Of a stretch of DNA of 64,000 nt, positions 55,734 to 64,000 are shown piece after piece. Within the stretch, counting starts at the first letter, position 1, and the number at the start of each line of letters is the position of its first letter. Below the pieces are notes generated by a model, which saw nothing but the letters and a program-made list of their open reading frames with translations, ran no database searches and was not told the origin of the DNA. The translations under genes were made by a program, and so were the position numbers. The DNA is from an uncultured Cellulophaga sp. (GTDB taxonomy: Bacteria > Bacteroidota > Bacteroidia > Flavobacteriales > Flavobacteriaceae), in contig CANMEI010000009.1 in assembly GCA_947496695.1 (NCBI GenBank), positions 62,001-126,000 of the forward strand. Direction: 5' to 3'.

Positions 55734-55882
55734 TACTGCAAAAATAAGGTAAACTAACTATATGTGCTTCTAAAATAAATAGTATGTAAGGGGTTAAATT
55801 TAGCTTTTCATTATGATACTTTTTGTAAAGTATTAAGATATTTATAGACTGAAACATAATTAACAAATTTGAAATAATTAAA

Positions 55883-56692
55883 ATGAAATTAATTCCCTTA
55901 GTATTAGTACTTGTTTTTTTATCGTCTTGTAAAAACAATAAAAAGGTAGAACAAAAAGAAGTAGAGAAAATTGAAGTAGTTAAATCTGTGGAGGTTGATA
56001 AAACTTTACCAGAAGCCCTTGTTAAAGTGATTGATGCTCATGGAGGTTTAAAAAAATGGAAAGAACAAGAAACACTAACTTTTGAAAAGCCAGGGAAAAA
56101 AGCTGTTGAAAAATATACTATAGATATTTGTTCTCGTAAAGAAAAGGTGATTAGTGGAGGAATTGAAAGAGGTTTTGATGGAAAAAATGTATGGCTTTTA
56201 GATACAGAAAATGCTTTTGAGGGTGATGCTTATTTTTATAGTAACCTTTATTTTTATTTTTATGCAATGCCTTTTGTTTTAGCAGATGATGGTATTGTAT
56301 ATAGTGATACTAAAGACGTAACTTATGAAGGCAAATCATATCCAGGAATTAAGATAAGTTTTAAAGATGGCGTTGGAGCTTCTTATAAAGACGAGTATTT
56401 TTTACATTATAATCCGGAAACTTATAAAATGGAATGGTTAGGGTATACTGTAACATATAGATCGGGAGTTAAATCAAGCAAAATTAGCTGGATTCATTAT
56501 AATGATAGACAAGAATTATCAGGACTTATACTACCTAAATCATTAACATGGCATATGGCAGAAGATTTAAAAATAGGAGAGCCAAAAAGAACAGTTGATT
56601 TTGATAATGCAAAAATATCTAAAGAAGAAATGTCTGACGATTTTTATGTTAAACCTGCAGAAGCTAAAATTATTAAAGGTAAAAATCAATAG
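55883..56692 (+). CDS. DUF6503-like lipoprotein
   Basis: 269 residues. Lipoprotein leader LIPLVLVLVFLSSC. Then a lysine/glutamate-rich linker and a domain with LVKVIDAHGGLKKWKEQETLTFEK, SRKEKVISGGIERGFDGKNVWLLDTE and FYSNLYFYFYAMPFVLADDG that I associate with a flavobacterial family annotated DUF6503. Function unknown; the fold resembles lipid- or polymer-binding beta proteins. Start ATG preceded by AATTTGAAATAATTAAA. Confidence 0.75.
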   Translation: MKLIPLVLVLVFLSSCKNNKKVEQKEVEKIEVVKSVEVDKTLPEALVKVIDAHGGLKKWKEQETLTFEKPGKKAVEKYTIDICSRKEKVISGGIERGFDGKNVWLLDTENAFEGDAYFYSNLYFYFYAMPFVLADDGIVYSDTKDVTYEGKSYPGIKISFKDGVGASYKDEYFLHYNPETYKMEWLGYTVTYRSGVKSSKISWIHYNDRQELSGLILPKSLTWHMAEDLKIGEPKRTVDFDNAKISKEEMSDDFYVKPAEAKIIKGKNQ

Positions 56693-56759
56693 AAATATAA
56701 CAAGTTTAGGTTTTTATTACGATTGAATATCCGTAACTTTCTGCTTGAAAATTTTTAAA

Positions 56760-57002
56760 ATGAAAGTTTTATTATTTGGTATAGCAAAAGACATTATTGG
56801 GGCTTCAGTTTTTGAAGTTCCTGCGCAATCAAAATATCCTTCAACAGTTAAAGAGTTAAAGGATGTTTTGGTTGTTTTGTTTCCAGAATTTAACAAACTA
56901 TCATCTTTAGCAATAGCTGTTAATAGCGAATATGCTGATGAGAATATTATATTAAGAGCAGAAGATGAAATAGCAATAATTCCACCAGTTAGTGGCGGAT
57001 AA
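56760..57002 (+). CDS. moaD: Molybdopterin synthase small subunit MoaD
   Basis: 80 residues from the preferred ATG (an in-frame TTG lies at 56745). Ubiquitin-like, ending PPVSGG with the Gly-Gly tail that is thiocarboxylated to give sulfur to molybdopterin. The sequence opens MKVLLFGIAKDIIGASV. First gene of the molybdenum cofactor operon; next start 5 bases after the stop. Confidence 0.92.
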   Translation: MKVLLFGIAKDIIGASVFEVPAQSKYPSTVKELKDVLVVLFPEFNKLSSLAIAVNSEYADENIILRAEDEIAIIPPVSGG

Positions 57003-57006
57003 GTGT

Positions 57007-57420
57007 ATGAAATATATAGAAATTGTAGATAAGATAGATACTGCAACTGCATATAAAAATTTATCACACCCTAGTAGTGGCGGTATTTGTGTTTTTGTAG
57101 GTGCGGTTCGTGATTTTACAAATAATGAGAGTGTTGTTTCTTTAGAATTTGAAACGTATAAAGCAATGGCACTTAAAGAAATGGATAAAATAGCTGATGA
57201 AGCTGTTGATAAATGGCAATTGAATAAAGTTGTTGTTCGTCATGCAGTAGGTGTAAAGCATGTAGAAGAGCCTGTGGTTATTGTGGGAGCATCATCGGCA
57301 CACAGAGATGCTTGTTTTGAAGCGTGTAGGTATTTAATAGATACTTTGAAGGAACGTGTTCCTATTTGGAAAAAAGAAGTTTTTAGTAATAAATCTGTTT
57401 GGGTTTCGGCACATCCTTAA
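57007..57420 (+). CDS. moaE: Molybdopterin synthase catalytic subunit MoaE
   Basis: 137 residues. It joins MoaD-bound sulfur to precursor Z. Motifs: GGICVFVGAVRDFTNNESVV, VVRHAVGVKHVEEPVVIVGASSAHRD and PIWKKEVFSNKSVWV with the catalytic lysines. A longer frame starts at 56992; the ATG at 57007 is preferred as it does not overlap moaD. Ends 4 bases before moaA. Confidence 0.94.
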   Translation: MKYIEIVDKIDTATAYKNLSHPSSGGICVFVGAVRDFTNNESVVSLEFETYKAMALKEMDKIADEAVDKWQLNKVVVRHAVGVKHVEEPVVIVGASSAHRDACFEACRYLIDTLKERVPIWKKEVFSNKSVWVSAHP

Positions 57421-57424
57421 AACT

Positions 57425-58408
57425 ATGTTGATAGACAATCATAATAGAACTATTAATTACCTGCGTTTGGCAGTAACTGACCGTTGCAATTTGCGATGTA
57501 ATTACTGTATGCCGTCTGAAGGAATAAATTTTGCTGAAAATGATAAATTATTTACCATTGATGAATTAACAAAATTAAGTCAGATTTTAGTAGATCAAGG
57601 CATAAATAAAATTCGAATAACAGGAGGAGAGCCTTTTGTTCGTAAAGATTTGATGGTGTTGCTTCGTAATTTATCTAAAATGGATGGTTTAGATGATATA
57701 TCAATCACCACAAATGCAACAGTAATTGGCCCTTATATAGATGAGCTAAAAACGTTGGGGATCAAAAACCTTAATATTAGTATGGATGCTATTACTAAGG
57801 AAACCTTTAAAAAGATTACACGTCGTGATCAATACGATACAGTGTATGAAAATATCATCAAACTAATTACGGAAGGTTTTAATGTGCGTATTAATTTTAT
57901 AGCATTAGATGGACAAAATACAGATGATATTATCCCGATGCTAGATTTAGCAAAGCATCACAATGTTTGTGTTCGTTATTTAGAAGAAATGCCTTTTAAT
58001 GGTGGTACAAAATCTTTTGAAGCAATTACTTGGGATTATAAACGAATTTTAGAACATATAGCTGATAAATATCCTGATTATTACCAACTTGAATCACCAA
58101 AAACATCAACTTCTGTAAATTATAAAATCCCCGGTTTTGTGGGTTCTTTTGGGGTGATACCTTCATTTACTAGAACATTTTGTGGTTCATGTAACCGATT
58201 GAGAATATCGGCCACTGGTGATGTAATTACTTGTTTGTATGCAAAAGCAAGTAATAATTTAATAACAGCGATGCGAAGTGATAATTCAGAAGAAAAAGTA
58301 AAAGAAAATATTTTAAAAGCAGTAGGTAATAGAGCCAAAACTGGTTTTGAAGCGCAAGAAAAATATAAAGGAGTTTTTTCGAACTCTATGACATCAATAG
58401 GAGGTTAA
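57425..58408 (+). CDS. moaA: GTP 3',8-cyclase MoaA
   Basis: 327 residues. Radical SAM enzyme for the first step of molybdopterin synthesis. First cluster TDRCNLRCNYCMP (CxxxCxxC), second cluster region TFCGSCNRLRISATGDVITCLY, and the C-terminal Gly-Gly (SMTSIGG). The chosen ATG gives MLIDNHNRTINYLRLAVTDRCN, the normal start. Its TAA overlaps the moaC ATG. Confidence 0.96.
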   Translation: MLIDNHNRTINYLRLAVTDRCNLRCNYCMPSEGINFAENDKLFTIDELTKLSQILVDQGINKIRITGGEPFVRKDLMVLLRNLSKMDGLDDISITTNATVIGPYIDELKTLGIKNLNISMDAITKETFKKITRRDQYDTVYENIIKLITEGFNVRINFIALDGQNTDDIIPMLDLAKHHNVCVRYLEEMPFNGGTKSFEAITWDYKRILEHIADKYPDYYQLESPKTSTSVNYKIPGFVGSFGVIPSFTRTFCGSCNRLRISATGDVITCLYAKASNNLITAMRSDNSEEKVKENILKAVGNRAKTGFEAQEKYKGVFSNSMTSIGG

Positions 58409-58881
58409 TGAATAATAAATTATCGCATATAGATGATGCCGGAAGTGCGTCAATGGTTGATGTTTCTCAAAAAGAAATTACGACCAGAACAGCAATTGCG
58501 ACAGGGCAAGTAGTTTTTCCACAAGAAGTATTTGATACACTTGCTAGTCAAGATTTTTTAGGTAAAAAAGGAAGTATTATTCAAACAGCTATAATTGCAG
58601 GTATTCAAGCGGTTAAAAAAACAGCAGATTTAATTCCGCTATGTCATCAATTAGCAATATCAAAAATAGCAATTGACATACAGCCAAAAGGGAGCAGTTT
58701 GTTTGTAACCTGCACTGTAAAATGTAATGAACGAACAGGGGTAGAAATGGAAGCTTTAACCGGAGTATCCGTTAGTGCTTTAACCATTTATGATATGTGT
58801 AAAGCATTATCCCAAAATATTACGATTACAGATGTACAATTAGCAAAAAAAACAGGAGGTAAAAGTGACTTCAATAGATAA
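58408..58881 (+). CDS. moaC: Cyclic pyranopterin monophosphate synthase MoaC
   Basis: 157 residues. It completes formation of precursor Z with MoaA. KKTADLIPLCHQLAISKI, GVEMEALTGVSVSALTIYDMCKAL and AKKTGGKS are signature segments; the catalytic histidine and lysine (KKTGGK) are present. Overlaps moaA by one base (TAATG). Confidence 0.96.
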   Translation: MNNKLSHIDDAGSASMVDVSQKEITTRTAIATGQVVFPQEVFDTLASQDFLGKKGSIIQTAIIAGIQAVKKTADLIPLCHQLAISKIAIDIQPKGSSLFVTCTVKCNERTGVEMEALTGVSVSALTIYDMCKALSQNITITDVQLAKKTGGKSDFNR

Positions 58882-59458
58882 AATATACGGTTTAGTTTTA
58901 TCGGGCGGGAAAAGTACCCGAATGGGAAAAGATAAAGGTTTGATTGAATATCATGGCATGCCACAGCGCGATTATATTTATAAATTGCTTGATGAGGTTT
59001 GTGATGAAACTTTCATTAGTATTCGACAAGATCAAGAAGCAGAAATGCCTGAAGATTTTCAAGTAATTATAGATGAAGATAAATTCAGAGGACCGTATAA
59101 CGGAATTTTATCAGCACACTCACAACATCCAAATGTAGCATGGTTGGTTTTAGCTTGTGATTTACCCTTGATTGATGCAAATGCTATAAAAGAATTGATT
59201 GAAGCTAGAGATACTAGTAAACTAGCAACATCATTTGCTTTACGAGAAAACCCATTACCAGAACCATTATGTGCAATTTGGGAAGCTGATAGTTTAAAAA
59301 AATCTGTTGACTATATGAATAGTCAACAAGGGAGTTGCCCAAGAAAATTTTTAATTAATAATGATATCGCTTTGGTTTTTCCTTCTGATGAAAAAGTATT
59401 AATGAATGCTAATTCTGTTACCGAATATGAAGAAGCTTTAAAAATAGTTGGAAACTAA
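58865..59458 (+). CDS. mobA: Molybdenum cofactor guanylyltransferase MobA-like
   Basis: 197 residues, translated from GTG at 58865. Nucleotidyltransferase fold: YGLVLSGGKSTRMGKDKGLIEYHG (pyrophosphorylase loop) and WLVLACDLPLIDANAI (metal-binding DxP). It attaches GMP to molybdopterin. Overlaps moaC by 17 bases and is preceded by AGGAGGT at 58855-58861, a rare full Shine-Dalgarno in this genome that fixes the start. Confidence 0.88.
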   Translation: MTSIDKIYGLVLSGGKSTRMGKDKGLIEYHGMPQRDYIYKLLDEVCDETFISIRQDQEAEMPEDFQVIIDEDKFRGPYNGILSAHSQHPNVAWLVLACDLPLIDANAIKELIEARDTSKLATSFALRENPLPEPLCAIWEADSLKKSVDYMNSQQGSCPRKFLINNDIALVFPSDEKVLMNANSVTEYEEALKIVGN

Positions 59459-60528
59459 TGAACTTAGAACGCTATTCTCGACAAACACAATTAAAAGAAT
59501 TTGGTTTAGAAGCACAAAAAAAGCTTTCTGAAGCCAAGGTTTTGGTTGTTGGTGCTGGCGGATTAGGAGTTCCGGCTCTAACTTATTTGAATGCCATGGG
59601 TGTTGGTACTTTAGGGATTATAGATAACGATGTAGTCAATTTATCTAATTTACACCGGCAAGTAAGTTACTCTGAAAGCGAAATAGGGCAATCAAAAATT
59701 GATACACTTATAGAGAAGCTTCAAGCTCAAAACTCGAATACAGAATTAATACCGTACCATACTTTTTTAACTAATGAAAATGCTTTAGAAATAATTTCAA
59801 ATTACGATATTGTTTTAGATGCATCTGATAATTTTGCGACACGATATTTGGTGAATGATGCTTGTGTAATTTTGAATAAACCTTTTGTTTATGGAGCATT
59901 GCATAGTTTTGAAGGTCAGGTGAGTGTTTTTAATTACCAAAACGGACCAACGTATCGTTGTATTTTTCCAACGATGCCAAATCCTTCTGAAATTCCGAAT
60001 TGTAATGAAAACGGAGTTTTAGGTGTTGTACCAGGTATTATTGGGAATTTACAAGCTTTAGAAACTGTAAAAGTTATCACAGGAATAGGAGAGGTGCTCT
60101 CTGGTAAATTTTTACTATTTGATGGTTTACATCAGAATTATCAGAAAATAAATTTTAAAAAAGTGGCTGGTAATGATCAAATTACCAATTTGAAAGATTC
60201 ATATGAATTTAGTTGTGAGCTTGAACAAAAATCAGTTACTACTGAAGAGTTGTTTGAATTAATACAATCTAAAAATGTACAATTATTAGATGTGCGTACT
60301 TTTGAAGAATTTGATCATTTTCATATAGATAATTCTTTGCATATACCTTTATCAGATTTAAAAGGTGAGCTTGAAAAAGTAAATTTTTCAGAAGAAGTTT
60401 ATGTTATTTGCCAATCTGGTATTCGTAGCCAGAAAGCTATAACTTTATTGTCAGAAAAAGTACCAGAAGCAACACTTATTAATGTAATTGGCGGTATCAA
60501 TAAATGGAATGAGTATGTTATTAGATAG
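59458..60528 (+). CDS. moeB: MoeB/ThiF-family adenylyltransferase with C-terminal rhodanese domain
   Basis: 356 residues. N-terminal ThiF-like E1 fold: GAGGLGVPALTYLNAMGVG and FATRYLVNDACV, then NCNENGVLGVVPGIIGNLQALE. The zinc cysteines of classical MoeB are reduced to TYRC with the second CxxC lost. A C-terminal rhodanese domain (about 250-356, LLDVRTFEEFDHFHIDNSL) has the active loop CQSGIRSQ. It activates MoaD; with no thiF in the thi operon it may also activate ThiS. Confidence 0.9.
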   Translation: MNLERYSRQTQLKEFGLEAQKKLSEAKVLVVGAGGLGVPALTYLNAMGVGTLGIIDNDVVNLSNLHRQVSYSESEIGQSKIDTLIEKLQAQNSNTELIPYHTFLTNENALEIISNYDIVLDASDNFATRYLVNDACVILNKPFVYGALHSFEGQVSVFNYQNGPTYRCIFPTMPNPSEIPNCNENGVLGVVPGIIGNLQALETVKVITGIGEVLSGKFLLFDGLHQNYQKINFKKVAGNDQITNLKDSYEFSCELEQKSVTTEELFELIQSKNVQLLDVRTFEEFDHFHIDNSLHIPLSDLKGELEKVNFSEEVYVICQSGIRSQKAITLLSEKVPEATLINVIGGINKWNEYVIR

Positions 60529-61291
60529 TACTCATTTAATATTACTTTGTTTAGGTTTTTTTATTGTAGCAACATTATATTCTTCTGTTGGTTTTGGTGG
60601 CGGGTCTAGTTATTTAGCGTTACTAACATTATTCTTGCCTAATTTCTTTGCTATTCGTTCCATTGCGCTAATTTGTAATTTAGTGGTAGTCAGTGGTAGT
60701 ACATATTTATATTTTAAAAACAATCACGCAAAAATTAAAGATTTTGTTCCTTTTATACTTACTAGTATTCCATTGGCATTCATAGGAGCAACTTTTAAGC
60801 TTAATGAGCATATTTTTTTTGTCATTCTAGGGGTATCATTAATACTTTCGGCAATTGCGTTAGCGGGCCAAACATTTTCTAAAAATAAAATAAAAAAGGA
60901 GGTAAAAAAATATCCTGCATATTTTAGTTATGTTATAGGAGGTGTAATTGGTTTTTTGTCTGGTTTAGTGGGTATTGGCGGTGGTATTTTTTTAGCACCA
61001 TTATTAAATCATTTCAAATGGAACACTGCAATTAAAATTGCTGCTTTGGCAAGTTTTTTTATTTTAGTAAATTCGGTTTCTGGAATTCTAGGATTGCTTA
61101 ATGCGGGAACTTTACAACTTCCCTGGAAAGAAACATTTTTTTTAATAATTGCCGTTTTTTTAGGCGGACAATTAGGAATTAGAATTAGTTTAAAAAAATT
61201 AACACCAAATAATATCAAACGATTGACCGCTTTATTAGTCTTTGTAGTAGGAATTAGAGTGTTGTTAAAAAATGGATTGGAAATATTATGA
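60509..61291 (+). CDS. Sulfite exporter TauE/SafE family protein
   Basis: 260 residues, about eight hydrophobic segments, with the repeated glycine-rich TauE/SafE motif SSVGFGGGSSYLALL near the start and FLSGLVGIGGGIFLAPLL halfway. ATG at 60509 is preferred; it overlaps the moeB end by 20 bases. The family exports or imports sulfite, sulfoacetate or similar anions. Its place inside the molybdenum operon suggests a linked sulfur-oxyanion or molybdoenzyme substrate, but no molybdoenzyme gene is here. Confidence 0.86.
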   Translation: MSMLLDSTHLILLCLGFFIVATLYSSVGFGGGSSYLALLTLFLPNFFAIRSIALICNLVVVSGSTYLYFKNNHAKIKDFVPFILTSIPLAFIGATFKLNEHIFFVILGVSLILSAIALAGQTFSKNKIKKEVKKYPAYFSYVIGGVIGFLSGLVGIGGGIFLAPLLNHFKWNTAIKIAALASFFILVNSVSGILGLLNAGTLQLPWKETFFLIIAVFLGGQLGIRISLKKLTPNNIKRLTALLVFVVGIRVLLKNGLEIL

Positions 61292-62478
61292 TTACATATG
61301 ATGAAGCCTTTAGAAGGGTAATGCTATATACACAAGATTTTGGAGAAGAAAAAATAGATTTAATGTCTAGTATGAATAGAATTTTAGCAGAAACTATTTA
61401 TGCTGACCGAGATTTTCCTCCATTTAATAGATCTACTAAAGACGGTATAGTAGTTAATTACCAGGCAGTTGAAAATGGTGTTAAAACTTTTAAAGTAGAG
61501 GGAGTTATAAGCGCAGGTATGCCACAGCAAACTTTAAACGATAAAAATTGTTGCCTTGAGATAATGACTGGTGCTGTTTTGCCTGAAAATGCTGATACAA
61601 TTATAATGTATGAAGACATTGATCTTAAAGATGGTTGTGCTACAATAAATGCAAATCCTAAAAAAGGACAAAATATACATTTTAAAGGTAGCGATAAAAA
61701 AGAGGGTACTGTTTTATTGGATAAGGGCATTCAAATTTCGGCTTCTGAAATAGGTATTTTAGCATCTGTTGGTAAAAGTGAAGTGCTGGTTAAAAAGCTA
61801 CCTAAAGTTTGCGTTATTTCTACAGGTGATGAATTAGTGTCAGTTGATGAGACTCCATTGCCACATCAAGTAAGAACATCTAATGTACTTTCATTAAAAG
61901 CAGCTTTGCTTGAAGAAAAAATTGTTGCTACTCATTTACACATTTATGATGACAAAAAAGGGATAGAAGAAAGATTGAAAATTGCTACTAAGCATTATGA
62001 TGTTTTATTATTAAGCGGTGGCGTATCAAAAGGTAAATTTGATTTTATTCCTGAAGTATTAGATGAACTTGGTGTTGAAAAAATATTTCACAAAGTATTG
62101 CAGCGCCCAGGAAGACCTTTTTGGTTTGGTGTGCATGAAGAATATAAAACAGTGGTTTTTTCTTTTCCAGGAAACCCAATTTCAACTTTTTCTAATTACC
62201 ATGTATATTTTACTCCTTGGCTAAAAAACTCCTTAGGTTTAGGTATAAAAGATGAATTTGTAGAACTGGATAATGATACACCAATGCATCCATACCTAAC
62301 ATTGTACGTTCCTGTAAAAACAAAATTTGAAAATGGGAAATTGTATGCGAAAACTGTTGAAAATAACGGTTCAGGAGATTTAACTTGTTTAGCTGAAGTA
62401 GATGGCTTTGTCTGTTTAGCATCAAGAGATACCGAATATAAAGAAGGTGAATTAGTTCCGTTTATTCCTTCGAAATAA
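61288..62478 (+). CDS. moeA: Molybdopterin molybdenumtransferase MoeA
   Basis: 396 residues. Inserts molybdate into adenylyl-molybdopterin. The chain has YADRDFPPFNRSTKDGIVVN, TGAVLPENADTIIMYEDI, GDELVSVDETPLPHQVRTSN and LLLSGGVSKGKFDFIPEVLDELG, all typical. Last gene of the operon; overlaps the TauE gene by 4 bases. A MoaB/Mog adenylyltransferase is not seen in the window and must lie elsewhere. Confidence 0.95.
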   Translation: MITYDEAFRRVMLYTQDFGEEKIDLMSSMNRILAETIYADRDFPPFNRSTKDGIVVNYQAVENGVKTFKVEGVISAGMPQQTLNDKNCCLEIMTGAVLPENADTIIMYEDIDLKDGCATINANPKKGQNIHFKGSDKKEGTVLLDKGIQISASEIGILASVGKSEVLVKKLPKVCVISTGDELVSVDETPLPHQVRTSNVLSLKAALLEEKIVATHLHIYDDKKGIEERLKIATKHYDVLLLSGGVSKGKFDFIPEVLDELGVEKIFHKVLQRPGRPFWFGVHEEYKTVVFSFPGNPISTFSNYHVYFTPWLKNSLGLGIKDEFVELDNDTPMHPYLTLYVPVKTKFENGKLYAKTVENNGSGDLTCLAEVDGFVCLASRDTEYKEGELVPFIPSK

Positions 62479-62486
62479 AATATAAA

Positions 62487-62518
62487 AAAAAGCGACTGAA
62501 TTTATTCAGTCGCTTTTT
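62487..62518. terminator. Bidirectional terminator between moeA and the amidohydrolase
   Basis: AAAAAGCGACTGAA with its complement and loop TTTA. U-runs follow on both strands (TTTTTCA on plus, TTTTTTTTAT on minus), so it serves both convergent units. It lies 8 bases past the moeA stop. Confidence 0.88.
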
Positions 62519-62540
62519 CAATATTATGAATATTACTTTT

Positions 62541-63836
62541 CTATTTAGTCCCTTCGTATTTATTCATGTAACGTTTCCAAAGTTTAGTTTGGTGTGTTTC
62601 TAGTGAAATGTCTCTACCGTCAATATAAGCTTTGCTTAATAAATTTGTACGCATATCTAAAGCATCACCTTTAGAAATAAATAGTGTAGCACTTTTTCCA
62701 ACTTCTAAAGTTCCGTAGTCTGAATCAATACCTAATATTTTAGCATTGTTGCCTGTTATTAATTGTAAAGCAACTTCTTTATCTAAACCTTGACCAACAA
62801 TTTGTCCTGCATAAAAAGGCAAATTACGGGTCTGAAAGTTTGAAACAGAAGCATTTTGTAACCCAACTATTAACCCTGCATCAACTAATAATTTAGGGTT
62901 TTTATAAGGTAAGTTATAATCATCATCTTCAAATTCAGGTAAAGTGTGTGTAAAGTTGATTAACACAGGAATATCATTTTCTTTCAAAAAGTTAGTTATT
63001 TTATATGCCTGGTACCCGCCAACTAAAACTATTTTTTTAGCGCCTCCTTCTTTAGCAATTGTAATAGCATCAATTATTTCTTTTTCACCATTAGCATAAA
63101 TATAAAATTTTTGAGAACCTTCAAATACTCCGTTCATTGCTTTAAAAGCAGGGTTTAATTCTTTAGCTGTTGCTTTACTATATGCTAGTGCGTTTTCAAA
63201 AAACACGCTAATTTTATCTAGTTCTTCACTGTATTTTTCGTTTGGCCTGTAACCTGGCTCTTCGCCAGCTCTTCTTCTACCTTGTCTAAAATAATTAGGC
63301 CAATGCATATGAATGCCATCGTCTTCTTTAACAATAGCATCTTCCCAATTCCAAGCATCAAATTGTACAATTGATGAGGTTCCTGAAATACGACCACCTT
63401 TAGGAGTAACTTGTGCTAATAAAACGCCATTAGGGCGCATACTTTCAACAACTTTAGACTCGGCATTGTATGCAATTATGCTTCTTATATGTGGAATCAT
63501 TTCTCCTATTTCATCTTGATCATCACTTGCGCGAACAGCATTTACTTCAACTAAGCCTAAAGATTTAGCAGGAGCAATAAAACCAGGATATATATGCTTG
63601 TCTTTGGCATTTATAACAGTACCCTTGCGTGCAATTCTCATGTTTGCACTTCCAACAAAAGTTAATTTTCCGTTTTCAAACATTATTAAAGAGTTCTCAA
63701 TAATTTTTCCATTTCCTAAATGTGCTGTAGCACCTTCAATAGTAATGGCTTCTGTTTGCTTTTTAGCAGGAGTTTGTTGGGCAAAACCAACACTTATAAA
63801 GCTAAAAATTAAGAGTGTATATAATATTTTTTTCAT
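62541..63836 (-). CDS. Secreted amidohydrolase family protein
   Basis: About 431 residues from MKKILYTLLIFSFISVGFAQ, a clean signal peptide; the frame open to 63911 is not used. It has the amidohydrolase beta-sandwich ITIEGATAHLGNGKIIENSLIMFENGKLTFVG and the C-terminal YGTLEVGKSATLFISKGD composite domain. The usual HxH zinc pair is missing (IYPGFIAPAKSLG instead of xxPGxIDxHxH), so metal chemistry is doubtful. It may be a subunit partner of the gene to its right. Confidence 0.83.
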   Translation of the reverse strand: MKKILYTLLIFSFISVGFAQQTPAKKQTEAITIEGATAHLGNGKIIENSLIMFENGKLTFVGSANMRIARKGTVINAKDKHIYPGFIAPAKSLGLVEVNAVRASDDQDEIGEMIPHIRSIIAYNAESKVVESMRPNGVLLAQVTPKGGRISGTSSIVQFDAWNWEDAIVKEDDGIHMHWPNYFRQGRRRAGEEPGYRPNEKYSEELDKISVFFENALAYSKATAKELNPAFKAMNGVFEGSQKFYIYANGEKEIIDAITIAKEGGAKKIVLVGGYQAYKITNFLKENDIPVLINFTHTLPEFEDDDYNLPYKNPKLLVDAGLIVGLQNASVSNFQTRNLPFYAGQIVGQGLDKEVALQLITGNNAKILGIDSDYGTLEVGKSATLFISKGDALDMRTNLLSKAYIDGRDISLETHQTKLWKRYMNKYEGTK

Positions 63837-63846
63837 GTTTAATTTT

Positions 63847-64000
63847 TTATAATGTATCACAATGAAATTCTTCGTTATGCTTTTTTGTAGGTTTTTGAGT
63901 AGGTTTACCACTTTCTTTTTCCTTTAGCATCATGTTTATCAACATGTTTCGTTCTTCTTGAATAAGATTCCTTTGTTGTTGGTCTTTTTCAATATCAAAA
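63847..64000 (-). CDS. C-terminal end of a gene cut by the window edge
   Basis: About 50 residues are visible, ending NEEFHCDTL, and rich in Gln, Lys and Glu. The frame is open to the window edge and stops 11 bases before the amidohydrolase start, so they are likely one operon. By analogy with other flavobacteria it may be a second, larger amidohydrolase, but no domain is visible here. Confidence 0.55.
   Translation of the reverse strand, partial: FDIEKDQQQRNLIQEERNMLINMMLKEKESGKPTQKPTKKHNEEFHCDTL

Overview
The window looks like a chromosomal segment of a low-GC flavobacterium (Bacteroidota, Flavobacteriaceae type). The basis is protein family make-up and gene style: OstA-like and LptB lipopolysaccharide export proteins, tandem DUF368 membrane proteins, CarboxypepD_reg-like and lipobox proteins, a DUF349 protein, a DUF4369/TlpA-type thiol protein, many Crp/Fnr and AraC regulators, and few Shine-Dalgarno sites. 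No genus call is made.

Layout. 1-9.2 kb: housekeeping and envelope genes (DUF1569 protein, lptB, tatC, kdsD-like isomerase, recQ, LD-carboxypeptidase, two GNAT acetyltransferases, a DXD glycosyltransferase, small unknowns). 9.2-16.8 kb: adenosine deaminase, DJ-1/PfpI protein, Crp/Fnr and AraC regulators, SDR, cbpM-cbpA chaperone pair, SRPBCC protein. 15.7-31.7 kb: accessory region. It holds four defective copies of one IS110-family element, two tandem lipoprotein alpha/beta hydrolases, a TetR-cupin-SDR group with palindromic operators, one intact and one frameshifted TlpA-like gene, a two-gene toxin-antitoxin-like unit, and several imperfect palindromes that resemble folded recombination sites. 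31.7-33 kb: an orphan cytosine-C5 DNA methyltransferase. 33-38.7 kb: a complete-looking thiazole/HMP thiamine operon (thiS-thiC-tenI-like-thiE-thiG-thiH, minus strand) behind a TPP riboswitch. 38.7-55.7 kb: conserved minus-strand block (CarboxypepD_reg-like protein, DUF349, aroE, two DUF368, TPR protein, class III aminotransferase, OstA-like, purA, fur-like, relA/spoT, Ste24-type M48 protease, SpoU methylase). 55.9-62.5 kb: plus-strand lipoprotein and a tightly overlapped molybdenum cofactor operon (moaD-moaE-moaA-moaC-mobA-moeB/rhodanese-tauE-moeA). The window ends inside a minus-strand amidohydrolase group.

Main point of interest. The best-preserved IS110 copy (30056-31087) carries a structured 5' non-coding end that is strongly conserved in a second copy (17256-17488). 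This end contains TATATACGG, identical to the target bases abutting the insertion. It also contains a reverse-complement match to the other target half, and CAGTTCT, identical to the right end of the element. This is the arrangement expected of an IS110 bridge RNA with target- and donor-binding loops. The element sits at the edge of an attC-like imperfect palindrome, and two nearby gene units are bounded by perfect 10-base inverted sequences (GTTAGCTGTA/TACAGCTAAC and GTTGTAGCCA/TGGCTACAAC). Together these suggest a cassette-like mobile gene system targeted by a bridge-RNA transposon; no integrase gene is present in the window.
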